Made by a program: the position numbers and the translations under genes | Notes under the pieces: generated by a model | Told to the model about the DNA's origin: nothing | Databases searched by the model: none | What the model saw: the letters and a program-made list of their open reading frames with translations, nothing else | Shown here: piece after piece, positions 9,651 to 19,807 of the stretch | Layout of the letters: each line of letters starts with the position of its first letter | How positions within the stretch are numbered: the stretch's first letter is position 1 | NCBI GenBank assembly: GCA_016169945.1 | Contig: JADLSH010000395.1 | Coordinates: 10,010,001 to 10,074,000 of the forward strand | Length of the DNA stretch: 64,000 bases | Reading direction: 5' to 3' | Source: Trachythela sp. YZ-2020 | Lineage: Eukaryota > Cnidaria > Anthozoa > Malacalcyonacea > Clavulariidae

Positions 9651-9688
9651 TTGAGGTAAGTGAAAAACTATATAGTCATATATATAGT

Positions 9689-9741
9689 CAAATCTGCAGA
9701 CATGCATGTTTCGCCGTTCAATGGCTCGTCAGTGCAGCTTG
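9689..9741 (-). ncRNA. Type I hammerhead ribozyme, family A
   Basis: On minus: CAAGCTGCA, CTGACGA, stem II GCCATTGAACGGC (one A-C mismatch), GAAACATGCATGTC, then TGCAGATTTG. Stem I pairs CTGCA/TGCAG and CAA/TTG across an internal loop. Stem III is ACA/TGT and cleavage would follow GTC. Confidence 0.7.
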
Positions 9742-9907
9742 TAACGCAGTCTAGATGCGAGTGACTTCGTATTTATACACCATACTCTTGCCCTCACCAA
9801 GCGCATGTGGTACAATACTCAGACACATGCGCATCCAGACATGCGTGAAGTGTCTTGGGGCCAGAGTGCTCAAACGACCACAAGGGAAGTGAGCTTTTGC
9901 ATTATTG

Positions 9908-9941
<34 letters not shown>

Positions 9942-10180
9942 TGCAGATTTGACTATATATGATCCTTCACTTGTGTTGTTGAGCACTCTGTGAGGTTAAT
10001 TGGTGGCTTATAAGCTATAATGCAAAAGCTCACTTCCCTTGTGGTCGTTTGAGCACTCTGGCCCCAAGACACTTCACGCATGTCTGGATGCGCGTGTGTC
10101 TGAGTATTGTACCACATGCGCTTGGTGAGGGCAAGAGCATGGTGTATAAATACGAAGTCACTCGCATCTAGACTGCGTTA

Positions 10181-10233
10181 CAAGCTGCACTGACGAGCCG
10201 TTGAACGGCGAAACATGCATGTCTGCAGATTTG
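10181..10233 (+). ncRNA. Type I hammerhead ribozyme, family A, all core elements intact
   Basis: CAAGCTGCA, then CTGACGA, stem II GCCG-TTGAA-CGGC fully paired, GAAA, stem III ACA/TGT, cleavage triplet GTC, then TGCAGATTTG closing stem I. This is the best-looking ribozyme in the window: no core base is missing, and the helices are supported by complementary sequence. Confidence 0.8.
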
Positions 10234-10278
10234 AATATATATATATATATATATATAAATTTGTAATAAGTGTCTTAA

Positions 10279-10354
10279 AACTGAAACATCGCTACTCTGA
10301 GTTTCACGCCTCGTTTGTCGAGACGATCTTCAGGCGATTGAGTAGAATTCAGTT
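10279..10354 (-). ncRNA. Type I hammerhead ribozyme, family C, downstream of a PLE ORF
   Basis: On minus: AACTGAA, a 9-nt loop strand, ATCGC, CTGAAGA, T, stem II CGTCTCG-ACAAA-CGAGGCG (one G-T wobble), T, GAAA, stem III (ACT/AGT), cleavage triplet GTA, GCGAT, then TTCAGTT. Stem I has two helices (ATCGC/GCGAT and AACTGAA/TTCAGTT) with an internal loop. It lies about 110 bp past the stop of the PLE ORF at 10465, the expected 3' pseudo-LTR position. Confidence 0.7.
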
Positions 10355-10464
10355 CGTTTATGGCGTCAAAACATCAACATGTTTGCTGACGCATGTTGAT
10401 CGCGCGCGTGCGTTTGAAGTTTCCCGCGCGAAATTTGTCTCGATGGCGGCACTTCGCAAAGATT

Positions 10465-11163
10465 TCACATCTTCTGTTCAATGAATGCCGTTTGTTCGCT
10501 TTCATTAGGCACAATTTTTCTTCTAGGCAAAGATTGCATCTCTTTCCTCCTGCTGAATACGAGTTTGCACGCTTCAGAATGGACCACTTTACGGCAAACT
10601 CTTTCTCGCTCCTTCAGCTTCCACACATACTTCGAAAGCTCTGTGTCCTTGGAATATCGTATGTCCTTAAAGGATTTCTTGTGGTTTCCATATCTCTCCT
10701 TGAAAGAGGTAGCTGTCATGCCTCGTATTCTTTCGTTATCGATTCTTAAATCGGCTGTTGTAACTTTGGCTTTATATACAATGTTACGGGCAAGACAGTT
10801 ACCTTCAAGAGGGCATTCCTTTGGGATCCGGCAGTTACAGCTTCGAGATTCTGTGGGTGCTTCAGTTGATGACAATACTCGGTTGTTGTGGCGAGATATG
10901 GCACTCTTGACATTTCCCATGCAAGAGTAGCTAACTTTGATGGAGTTTCTGTTAAATACCTTGTGGAGTGGACATCCTCTAGGAAAATGTTTATCGATTA
11001 GCTGCAGGAAGTTCCGCGCGATGTTCGTTCTAACAGATTTACTATAAGGGGGGTTGAACCAGATGACATTTCGTAGGCGCTTTCTTCTCGAAGATGGTGG
11101 GGTGGGATGATTGTTGCCAGAGTATTGAAGTGAAACGTTGTAGTTGCTACGGCTGAGAGCACT
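10465..11163 (-). CDS. Penelope-like element protein, C-terminal part with GIY-YIG domain (truncated)
   Basis: Open on minus from just after a stop at about 11164 to 10465, about 232 residues. In order: RLRNVIWFNPPYSKSV, FLQLIDKHFP, VFNRNSIKVSYSCMGN, the zinc-type block CNCRIPKECPLEGNC, IVYKAKVTT, a GMTATSFKERYGNHKKSF helix and ELSKYVWKLKE. This is the linker plus most of the GIY-YIG nuclease of EN-containing PLEs. After KER the frame diverges from the usual W-ILK..CNLC ending, so the C-terminus is frameshifted. No RT lies upstream. The nuclease would open target DNA for insertion. Confidence 0.8.
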   Translation of the reverse strand, partial: SALSRSNYNVSLQYSGNNHPTPPSSRRKRLRNVIWFNPPYSKSVRTNIARNFLQLIDKHFPRGCPLHKVFNRNSIKVSYSCMGNVKSAISRHNNRVLSSTEAPTESRSCNCRIPKECPLEGNCLARNIVYKAKVTTADLRIDNERIRGMTATSFKERYGNHKKSFKDIRYSKDTELSKYVWKLKERERVCRKVVHSEACKLVFSRRKEMQSLPRRKIVPNESEQTAFIEQKM

Positions 11164-11342
11164 TTAAAAAAATTTATATTGCTCTGCTGAACTCTTACAG
11201 TATTGAGCACTCTTTTATCTACTACAAACAAAGAAACATTGTATATATATATATATATACGTGTAGGTTTAGGTCTACGAAACGCAAAGAGTGCTCGACA
11301 ACATATAGTTAGAGCAAATTATAGATTTTCGCTTACCTCAAA

Positions 11343-11394
11343 ACTTGTCTGCAACAGGCTGTTTCATCTGTAAAAGAATCATCAGGCAGTTTAC
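11343..11394 (-). ncRNA. Family B hammerhead, stem I shortened
   Basis: Same core as 7695-7750; the distal part of stem I is lost where the inverted copy begins at about 11395. Confidence 0.5.
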
Positions 11395-11440
11395 CTGCCT
11401 GATGATTCTTTACAGATGAAACAAACCTGTTACAGACAAG
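11395..11440 (+). ncRNA. Family B hammerhead, inverted partner
   Basis: CTGC, CTGATGA, stem II with one T deleted, GAAACAAACCTGTT, ACAGACAAG. It forms a palindrome with the copy at 11343-11394. Confidence 0.45.
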
Positions 11441-11492
11441 TTTTGAGGTAACAAATCTATATATATATATATATATATATTTTCTTACCTCA

Positions 11493-11584
11493 AACTTGTA
11501 TGCAACAGGCTGTTTCATCTGTAAAGAATCATCAGGCAGTTTTCTGATTCTTTTACAGATGAAACAGCCTGTTGCAGACAAGTT
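11493..11584. ncRNA. Second inverted pair of family B hammerhead remnants
   Basis: The minus copy at 11493-11540 keeps CTGATGA and GAAA. The plus copy at 11544-11584 has lost two bases of CTGATGA (reads CTGATTC), so it cannot be active. Confidence 0.5.
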
Positions 11585-11641
11585 TTGAGGTAAGCGAAAA
11601 TCTATAATTTGCTCTAACTATATGTTGTCGAGCACTCTTTG

Positions 11642-11676
<35 letters not shown>

Positions 11677-11837
11677 TATATACTCTATATATATTTCTAA
11701 AATTCATTAATTATTCATAAGCGAAATACAAAGGAAACTCATGACCTGTAGTGGGTCTATATATTTGATATAGACTTGCTCAAATTTTCTCCTTCAATTT
11801 TTACAGTGTAGATAACACCAATCTTCAAAATTACAAT

Positions 11838-12012
11838 TGTCGAGCACTCTTTGCGTTTCGTAGACCTAAACCTACACGTATATATATATATATATATAGT
11901 CAAATCTGCAGACATGCATGTTTCGCCGTTCAACGGCTCATATATATACGAGCCGTTGAACGGCGAAACATGCATGTCTGCAGATTTGACCAAATATGTA
12001 TATATATATATA
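11838..12012. repeat. PLE terminal block plus palindromic family A hammerhead halves
   Basis: 11838-11880 repeats the CGAGCACTCTTTGCGTTTCG...CCTACACG end, followed by (TA)n. At 11900-11939 and 11947-11988 two family A ribozyme halves (stem II to the 3' end of stem I) face each other. Both lack the CTGACGA box, so they are inactive. Confidence 0.6.
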
Positions 12013-12654
12013 GTACATATTTCTATATGTAGAAAATAAAAAATGGTGTTTTACACAGTCTCCAAATGTAAAAAATAACTCATCCCATATAACACATGCA
12101 TAAAATTATAAAAAAAATATTTTATCCATACCATATTTTTTTTTAATATAAATCAAAATGGAAATTGAAAATAAACTCGCTCAAATTGTTTTTTTTTACA
12201 AAAATTGGTCCTATTTCTCAATCAACTCACAAGCCTATATATTATTACAAAACCAATGTCAGTGATACTTTCATGTCTTACTTCGATAATATAGAAGCTT
12301 GGGGTGTATATATAGGTAAAAGAATAGAAAGTAATATCAGTGGATGATGTAATTGCTCTACATGTATGCAACATGTAATGGGAATATATAAAAACGCTGA
12401 AGAAAACAATAAAAATAAAACTATAAAACTGTTAAAAGAAAAGCTGGTTATTAAAGAAGAAAAAGTATGTTTGCCGGTGCAAACACTGTTAACTCTTTCT
12501 GGTCGGTTGCATTTTAATTATGTTGTCGCAAGAGCACTTTGAGTACGATCTCCTTTGCAAAATATTTACCCCCTGGCAATGAAATTAACACCATTGGAAT
12601 CCTTACAAAATAAGCTTTTTAACAGTGGGCATTTTGCCGACTAAACATTACAGA
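12013..12654. other. AT-rich stretch with short open frames, no recognised gene
   Basis: Lys/Asn/Ile-rich frames (for example 12165-12347 +) are broken by stops and match nothing I know. Confidence 0.3.
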
Positions 12655-13480
12655 ATCAAAAATACTAAAAGTTTAATCCCAAACATACCTCCAGTCATAC
12701 CTCAGTTCAACTCAAACAATCTTTAATATCTTTTAATATCTTTTAATATCTTTTAATATCTTCAATATCTTGAAAAACTTCTAATGATCGAAATTTAGCT
12801 TTTTATCTGTTTCTTTCGGCTGTAAAACGTGCCTTCGATACGGCTTTTAGAAATATTTATTTTGAATTTTTTTTATTTATCAGGAATTTTCCAACATGCA
12901 CGCGCTTGTCGTAGTTTGACTATATATGGTTTGCCCACGCGCTTCAGTCCCGACAAAAAGATCTTATATAGGGTATTGTACCCTGGGGAATTCATTCCGG
13001 GGTCTTAAAAAACCATAGCAACAGTCTTTGTTTGTGTTTGGTCCTTTTCCGGTTGTTTTTGTCTGAAATTCCGGTTTGACCCGTACGCTACATTTCAAAT
13101 TTCGCCGTAACTTTGTCAATTTTTATTGTGTTTCTTTGCAAGTTGGTCAGTATGTACAGTTTTTAATGCGCTATAAAACCGTTTATTAGCGAAGATCACA
13201 CGGGTTTTAAAACAGAAGTTATAATCGACCAAAGGTACTGAATATATAATTAGTTTACGATAATAATAAATATCAGATTACAAAGGTGTTAAAACTCACA
13301 GAGATCTGTAAAACAGTGTGTTTTGCGATTTGTTTGGCATTGGCCAAGAACAGGTGTGTTTGCTGAATCGATTGGTGATCGATTGGTGGTATTTTCGTCC
13401 GTTTTGGGTGAGGGGCGCCAAAGATACAAGCGCTCAAAATCATCATTCGTTGGCGAATGATATTCGATGCTACCGTTTAG
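12655..13480. repeat. Dispersed repeat R1, copy 1 (also 49616-49835 and 53226-54030)
   Basis: Begins near AAATACTAAAAGTTTAATCCC, includes GACTATATATGGTTTGCCCA and TTTTCCGGTTGTTTTTGTC, and ends near TTGGCGAATGATATTCGATG. The copy at 53226-54030 is collinear and highly similar. Near 12722-12760 this copy has four tandem CTTTTAATAT units. Two similar copies 40 kb apart mark a mobile repeat, possibly an LTR or a non-autonomous element; class unknown. Confidence 0.6.
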
Positions 13481-14439
13481 AAAGAGTTAAAGAAATCTAT
13501 GATAAAAACGATGTTGGTTTATATGAATTTATTTGTGGTTCTACAAATATAAATAGTAAAACATTATGTTGAAAAATATATAAAAAAGATACTCTTATAA
13601 ACGGATTGTCTGAACAAGATAGTTTAAAATCATTTATATGTATAAAAAATACATATCGTATTGATAATAATAATTAAGGTTTATTTAAAAACTTATTGCA
13701 GCAAACCCTGAATAAAAGTTATTACATAGAGTATAGCTAAGTAATAGTGTTATATTAGAGACCTTTAGATCGAGGTTTACACCGAACCGCTAACATCAAG
13801 AGGTGGGTCTACACGTTTGTAATTTCTCTCAGGGTTTATTTGGGGTTTTTTATATCATGTTTCACGTATCCACACCATACGCATACACAGTACTTATCAT
13901 TCTAGCAGGAAAGACGAATTTGAAGTCGAAATAGTTGATTCTTCGCATTTTATTTTTACTCGAACATGATACGCTTGGAAGAGCGAAATCCAACATGGCG
14001 GCGATATACACTTGATTCTTCGGTAGATTTTAGGTTTATGTACTGCATATGCATGTACTTGTACTTTCAGCATTGCCTTTGCTTAAACATTAGAAATAGT
14101 TCAAAAACTTAAAGGTTAGCATAATTTGAAAGCTTAGTGGTCTGTCCTTAAACAAATGTGTAAAATGGACCTTAAGATTATCGGTAACTGATTGTGTGTC
14201 ACTTCGAAAACTGCAATGTATCACAGACAATCATGGACATAACAGTTGATAAAATTTCTTACATTTTCAGGAACACACATTTGACTAACTTCATTAAGCT
14301 TTTCCCCCCTCTCCACCAACCAATGTTGCTATTATTATCCCCAGACTCAACACAACATAACAACATTGTCTAGGGGGAAGGGGGGATATCCAAGGTCAGA
14401 TACAGAAATTATAGTACAATTTATACTCTGACAGACGTA
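13481..14439. other. AT-rich remnant with a short coding-like frame, otherwise no gene
   Basis: 13460-13680 reads as ERVKEIYDKNDVGLYEF and, after a stop, further similar codons. It looks like decayed coding DNA of unknown origin. 13690-14439 shows nothing. Confidence 0.3.
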
Positions 14440-14460
14440 CCTTGGAATTTTATTAACAAG

Positions 14461-14981
14461 TTATGTCCAGGATTGTTGGGGTATACCTCCATTCAGGTAC
14501 TTAAATGACGATACCTTGTCGCGAATGTGGACGCATTGTTTCCTTTCCATCAGGGAGGCTTGAATCCATCTTACTATAGGAGGGCGTACATCCAACCTTT
14601 CTAGCTCCGCGATTAAAACGTTATGGTCAACTAAGTCAAACCCCTTACTAAAGTCTGCAAAGAATGCCCGAATGGAGCAACCGCCTCTGTCAAGGGTCAT
14701 CAAAACGTTGTGTGGCAAAAAGACTAATGCTTCTGTTGAGGACCGGCCCCCGCGAACTGGTATGGGTCAATCTGGCCACCAATGTCCCTTAATAAGGATT
14801 CCAAGGTGAAGCTTTCCATTATTTTGGCTATCTGTGATGTCAGTGATATCACAGATATCACTGGAGATAATTCAAAAGCAAAGTCACAAAGTATCCTGTT
14901 GGGGATTTCATCGGCACGAAACGATTTGTGGGGTTTAACTTCCTTTAAGGCACAATACGCTTTATACGAGTCAACAAGCAT
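14461..14981 (-). pseudogene. LINE reverse transcriptase fragment
   Basis: Two frames: 14724-14981 (VKPHKSFRADEIPNRIL, IAKIMESFTLESLLRDIG, IDPYQFA) and 14461-14718 (FFADFSKGFDLVDHNVL, then GGIPQ). These are fingers/palm blocks of a non-LTR RT, with the first catalytic Asp in FADFSK. Sequence after GGIPQ, including YADD, is missing, so the copy has lost its 3' half. It belongs with the endonuclease at 15335-16215. Confidence 0.75.
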
Positions 14982-15334
14982 GTCAGGCGTACATTAACTT
15001 TGGTTATTCAAATCAGCCTCAAGAGGTTGGAATTCTGCTGATATGCTAGCAAAAAAGTTGTTAATGTTCTCTGCCAGTTCATTTATTGTATCAGCAGACT
15101 CGCCCAATAACTGTTCACACCATTCTGTTTGGCTAGAACCACATCCAAGCTTTTTCACTTCTTTCCACCTAGATATATCACCATCTTTGATATAGTGAAC
15201 TTTGTTGTGGTAATAGGACTGTTTACATGATCACAGCCATGGGCACAGTTTAGAATGGTGGGACGTCTTCCTGTACTTTGTAAGGGATGTTTGGTTTTAG
15301 CTTATTCACCACCCATGGTTTATCACAGACACAG

Positions 15335-16215
15335 TCATGTACTTTGCTTTTTTAACAGGAAGTGCATATTGATGGCATCCATGATATCTTTGCAGAAAAT
15401 ATTGAATTTGTTTTGGGGACCGTCTTCATCGAGAACATCACTCCATGAATTGTTACATATCCATCTACCAAATGTGCGCATATTGCCATCTTTAATTTCT
15501 CTCCTACAGGCAGGCGTTTTACAACTTTTAGCCTTAGAATTCACATCTCTTGGGTTAATAAGTACTGCAAAGTGGTCACTACTACCAATATGTGGAAGTT
15601 GTGCTGCCTCATTAAAAGGTTTAGGTTTGTTCACAAGAGACCAATGTTGTTCACAAGTTCACAATATGTTGTTACCTCTTGTTGGTACTTTAACCAATTG
15701 AGTCAGACCACATCTCCTTGCTAGGGTGGACGACAATATATTAGTACTGCAGGGGTTGAAGTCACCTGTTAAAATTATCAAGGCATCCGGATATTTATTA
15801 AGAAATGTGTTGACATTTGAATTGATGTGTTCGGTCAATAACTTGTGGTCCTCTATTTTAGCCGACGGGGGTGATAGATTACTCCAAATAATATAGTCAA
15901 AGTGTGACATGGGAGACGATATGGTGCAAAATGGATCTACAATGTCTAAAGACCAGGTAGCTCTAAGCTAGACAGTCTTTTTGCTGGAATTGATTGGTGG
16001 ACATAGGCACAGATTCCACCGCCGGTAGTTTTATTACAATGTAGTCTATCTTCCCTCATCAGAATTAAATCTGGGACATTAACGGCCCTGTCTGGTATTC
16101 TATCATTTAGCCACGTTTCGGTAACAGATATTACATGGACACTGTTTAGTTGAGCGACAATATTGAGTTTGTCACCTTTGATAGTAAAGATCTTATGTTG
16201 GTCATTAATATGGGA
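15335..16215 (-). pseudogene. LINE AP endonuclease region (frameshifted)
   Basis: On minus: SVTETWLNDRIPD, a MREDR...TTGGGICAYV block, IWSNLSPP, ILTGDFNP, and HIGSSDHFAVLI. These are the ordered motifs of a LINE endonuclease (catalytic E, GDFN, SDH). Stops or shifts lie near 15640 and 15920. Confidence 0.75.
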
Positions 16216-16220
16216 GGAAA

Positions 16221-17690
16221 TTATTTACTTGGCGATTTTGTAGACGTAGCATGTATAGGAGTTAGATTACAGTTGTTACTTCTAGTTAGTGTTCTGTTAT
16301 AGCCTCTGTTAGTTATTCTAACGGGAATTTGGTGGGATATAGTTTGATTAGTAGTAAAATTTAAATTGAACTGCAGATTGAAGGCAGAATACAGGGAAGG
16401 GGAAAATTCGTACATTGAAGGACAGGCAATGTAGGGTATTGGGTGTTGAGGAAAATGGACGTTGGCATCTAGTATCAGTGTCTGGGAGGTTCTGTCACAA
16501 TTTCCATTAATGGTGTTGGGTAGAAGCCTGACCGAGGATGAGGGCGTTGGTGAGGGAAACCCAGTAGGGGATAAGGATAACACATCAGACAGCCTCTCAT
16601 GAAAGAGTTGGGATCTAGAAACGGTGGTATTTGATCTCGACGAAAAAAGGGTTGAGTGGGCTCGTGGTAGGGAAATCTTGAAGGCTGTTTATAATTATGA
16701 AGAAAATCGCAGCTCGAACCTTTCAGACAATGACTTTGTCTCGAAAAAGGCAAGGCACCAAGTATTTGGGGGCATGAGCGGTTTGGTTTCTCTGTGAGCC
16801 GTTTAATAATGAGTTGATCTGGTTTGAATTTATATTTCGTTAAAACCACACAGGATACTATTTGTTGTTTGGCCCTTGATCTTGACCTTGGAATTTATTA
16901 CTTTCCACAGATATTAAGCTGCTTGATTTCACTGATTGTTTTGAATTCCCTTTCTTATTTGCATCCGTATTTGTGTTTAGATTTGCAAGTTTAGATTTAT
17001 CTTGATTATGGTCGGGGTTGTCAACACGTACCTGCAGACTCAACAAACCCAGCACTGTGATCACTTTCGGCAGTTAGGGCTGATGTCAACTGCTCAACTT
17101 CTGTTGCTTTTTGCAGGGTGCTTCGTTGCTCATGAACAGAATTATTGTTATCATTCCTTGGCAAGACACTTGTATTATAATATGAATTGTCGATAAACTC
17201 TTCAAGTTGCTCAATTGATTAAATATCATTGACTGATAGTGCATCTTTGCTTTTAAAAATATCAATCATATCGCCAACAGGTACTGTTTTGGTACAAGTT
17301 GATCCGTTGTTAACATCAATATGGCTCGGCGAGGATTGAACTTCAAGAGGGCATATAGATATGTCGTTTGGCTTCGTTGTACAAATTACATTTATCAAAA
17401 AGTCATCCTTCAGTACCTCGAAATAGCAGTGTTTTGGGCTTACCGTAATACCAGGTTACTATTAGATTGGATTTGCTGTTTTTAAATCTCTTTGAGTAGC
17501 CCCCTGGTGAGGCCATTTGCCATTTATGCCAGCAATATTTTGGACAAAATTCTGTAATTTGTCAAATCTGGTGTTCCATTTCAAGTGTTTACCGTCGTAG
17601 GTAAGGTCACAGTTATCTTTGTAGGGTCGAAAATTATCAGGATTCAAATATTTAACAGTAAATTTAGAATTTGATTACTGTCGGCCATTT
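16221..17690 (-). pseudogene. LINE ORF1-like protein (broken)
   Basis: 17462-17647 encodes LKWNTRFDKLQNFVQNIAG.NGKWP, followed in another frame by LKDDFLINVICTTK, a domain recurrent in ORF1 proteins of invertebrate LINEs. Further on come Gln/Asn-rich frames, and near 16700 a CCCH-like finger ending HCLKGSSCDFLH. Frames change at about 17460, 17060, 16860 and 16480. It likely bound the element RNA. Confidence 0.55.
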
Positions 17691-18121
17691 TGAAAAATAT
17701 ATGAAAAAACATAGCTATGTTTTTAATAAAGATATTGACGAGTTAAAAATATGGTGTTGGAAAAAAACAATATTACAACATTGGTGGAAAGGATTAATGG
17801 AATTTAAAAAATAAAAATATATAAAAGAAATATGTGATTAATGGGTTTAAAAAGTGTATGTATAATACAACCTATAAAAAAGATGATAATGATTCAGATA
17901 TATTTGATGACGATAATGAAATGTTTTTTCATGATATGAAATATTATGATGAATAGAGACCTTAAGATTGACGTGGCTAATATTGACCTCGGACGTGAAA
18001 CCGCAGTTAGCGGTTAGGCGTTAGAGGGAAACCATTTTATTTTTATTAAGATTAAAGTAACGTACTTACACGTCAGTGTAAAATTTGTGGGAGCCTGGTG
18101 CGAATTTTGAGCAAATTCAAG
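17691..18121. other. Intergenic; decayed AT-rich coding-like DNA, then Harbinger 5' flank
   Basis: 17700-17950 has KIWCWKKTILQHWW-like codons with many stops. From about 17951 GC content rises toward the transposase start at 18122. No inverted terminal repeat could be paired with the far side. Confidence 0.3.
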
Positions 18122-19642
18122 ATGGCGAGTGCTAGAAAGTGAGTAGTTTATAATATCATATATGTTTTTATATTTTTTTACAGTAAGGTTATCGTTATTT
18201 ATTTATTTTGGCCTTGTAAATATACTTTAGGAGAAACTTTAGGGATCTTTTGGACCTAGCTCTGTACGACGTGGATACTAGCAGCAGTTCAGAAGATTCA
18301 TCTGACGAAGATGACTATGAATTTTTGTTTTTGGAAATGTTGTTTAATCCTAAAAAACAACTAGAAAAACATTTACATTTGGACGATATCAACGAGGAAG
18401 ACTGTGAAACAATGTTCAGGTTGGAAAATCTGTTTTTCGTTTCAGTAAACAAGCACTACTGCAAACAAATTTGCACTTTTATATTCAGGTTTCAGAAGGA
18501 CGATATGAAGAGGTTGTTTGATGCCCTGGATCTACCAGAAAAATATACTTGCTCTCAAGGTACAGTTTCAACGGGTATGGTCAATAGACAATTTGTATGT
18601 TAGAATAAAAAACATACAAAACAATAGAAAATTTGCAAAAGCAAGGCTATATTTTCTGCATTTTACAACATTTTGCAACCAAACTTTGCAATTTTAGTAT
18701 GCTATTTCTTCTCTCTTCTCATTGCCTAGAACAAAATTTAGTCTGACATGCAAATTGTCTATTATTTTTCTTACAAAAAAATATGGAGGAAATACAATAA
18801 CCTCTGACAACCCGGATATAATTTAATAAGCAATATTTTTTTAGATTTTGGATGACATCTATGACCGATTTGGTCATTTGCTAACTTCACTGAACCATAT
18901 CTGGCTTGATCCTCAGCATTTTGCAAATGCAATACACAACAAAGGTGCTCCCCTTAATCAGTGCTGGGGATTTATTGATGGAATGGTGCGGCCTATTTCA
19001 AGACCTATCCGCAATCAAAAAATAATGTTTAGTGGCCATAAAAGAGTGCATTGTATAAAGTTTCAGGTAAGAAGAAACTAAAGGGCAATATTTCCATGCA
19101 CTTGACAATCAAAAGAAAATTTGAGAAAATATAAAATCTAATCATGAGAATAATTGCTTGCCTTTTTTTGATCATAGTCAGTGGTTACCCCAAATGGACT
19201 CATTGCGCATTTGTATGGTCCTGTTGAGGGAAGAAGACATGACGCTTTCATGCTCAATACCAGTGGATTGTTACCGCTACTGCAACAATTAGTCAAACCC
19301 AACGGAGAACCATATGTCTTATATGGCGACCCTGCTTATGGTCTTACTCAAAACATATTGGCTCCATTCAAAGGGGCACATATCACTGCAAATGAGCGAG
19401 CATTCAATAAGGATATGAGCAAAGTACGAATATCAGTGGAATGGGGATTTGGTAAAATAATGCAATATTTTGCATATCTAGATTTAAAAAAAAACCAGAA
19501 AGTCCTACTACAACCAGTTGGGAAATATTATGCAGTTGCTTGTGTGTTGATTAACTGCCATACCTGCCTGTATGGTTCCCTCACCAGCAAGTACTTTGGA
19601 CTTAGCCCACCTTCATTGGAGACATATATTTTAAACAATTAA
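18122..19642 (+). pseudogene. PIF/Harbinger transposase (HARBI1-like, DDE_Tnp_4), multi-exon, internal exon lost
   Basis: The DNA-cutting enzyme of a Harbinger transposon. Exon 1 is 18122-18138 (MASARK, donor gtgagt) and exon 2 starts at 18231 after ctttag: an acidic N-terminus, then MKRLFDALDLPEKYTCSQG. Exon 18845-19066 contains FIDGMVRPISRP (first Asp). Exon 19178-19642 contains GDPAYGL (second Asp) and RISVEWGFGKI (Glu). Splice sites around 19067 and 19178 are consistent in phase. About 50 residues expected between CSQG and LDDIYDRFGHLL are missing, and a MITE sits there, so this copy is probably inactive though its catalytic triad is intact. Confidence 0.85.
18583..18763. mobile_element. 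181-bp MITE inside the Harbinger gene
   Basis: Terminal inverted repeats AATAGACAATTTGTATGTTA and the complement of its near-match at the right end (CATGCAAATTGTCTATT). It occupies the site of the missing transposase exon. Confidence 0.6.
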
Positions 19643-19807
19643 ATATTTCTAGAATGTGTGTAAACTAATGTTATTGCATTATGAAACTTTATTAATAACA
19701 CTTAATACAGCTTATAACAATACAGTATAAACCTTTAACAGTTATAATCCTTTAACAGTTATAAACCTTTAACAAATATTTAACAGTTATCACTTTAGTT
19801 GTAACTT

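Larger units (their letters stand above)
9689..10233. mobile_element. Inverted pair of ribozyme-bearing PLE/retrozyme-like units around (TA)n
   Basis: The left arm (9689-about 9912) and right arm (about 10013-10233) are near-identical inverted copies of about 220 bp. Each runs from a family A hammerhead through CGTATTTATACACCAT, CACATGCG and CAGAGTGCTCAAACGACC to a run ending near TTTTGCATTAT. The centre contains (TA)n at about 9908-9938 and one more CTGCAGATTTGAC end. Units this short, with a hammerhead and no ORF, resemble PLE pseudo-LTRs or retrozymes. Confidence 0.6.
11241..11674. repeat. Head-to-head PLE terminal fragments separated by (TA)n
   Basis: The block GTAGGTTTAGGTCTACGAAA to the hammerhead appears at 11262-11396 (-orientation). 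Shorter inverted and direct copies follow at 11400-11450, 11480-11540 and 11541-11642. They are bordered by (TA)n at 11241-11260, 11458-11480 and 11643-11673. Confidence 0.65.

Noticed and set aside
10481..10930. 149-residue plus ORF over the PLE
   Set aside because: Antisense shadow of the GIY-YIG coding frame.
12013..17950. Polinton/Maverick element in the AT-rich remnants
   Set aside because: No polymerase B, ATPase, integrase or capsid motif found; the AT-rich frames match nothing.
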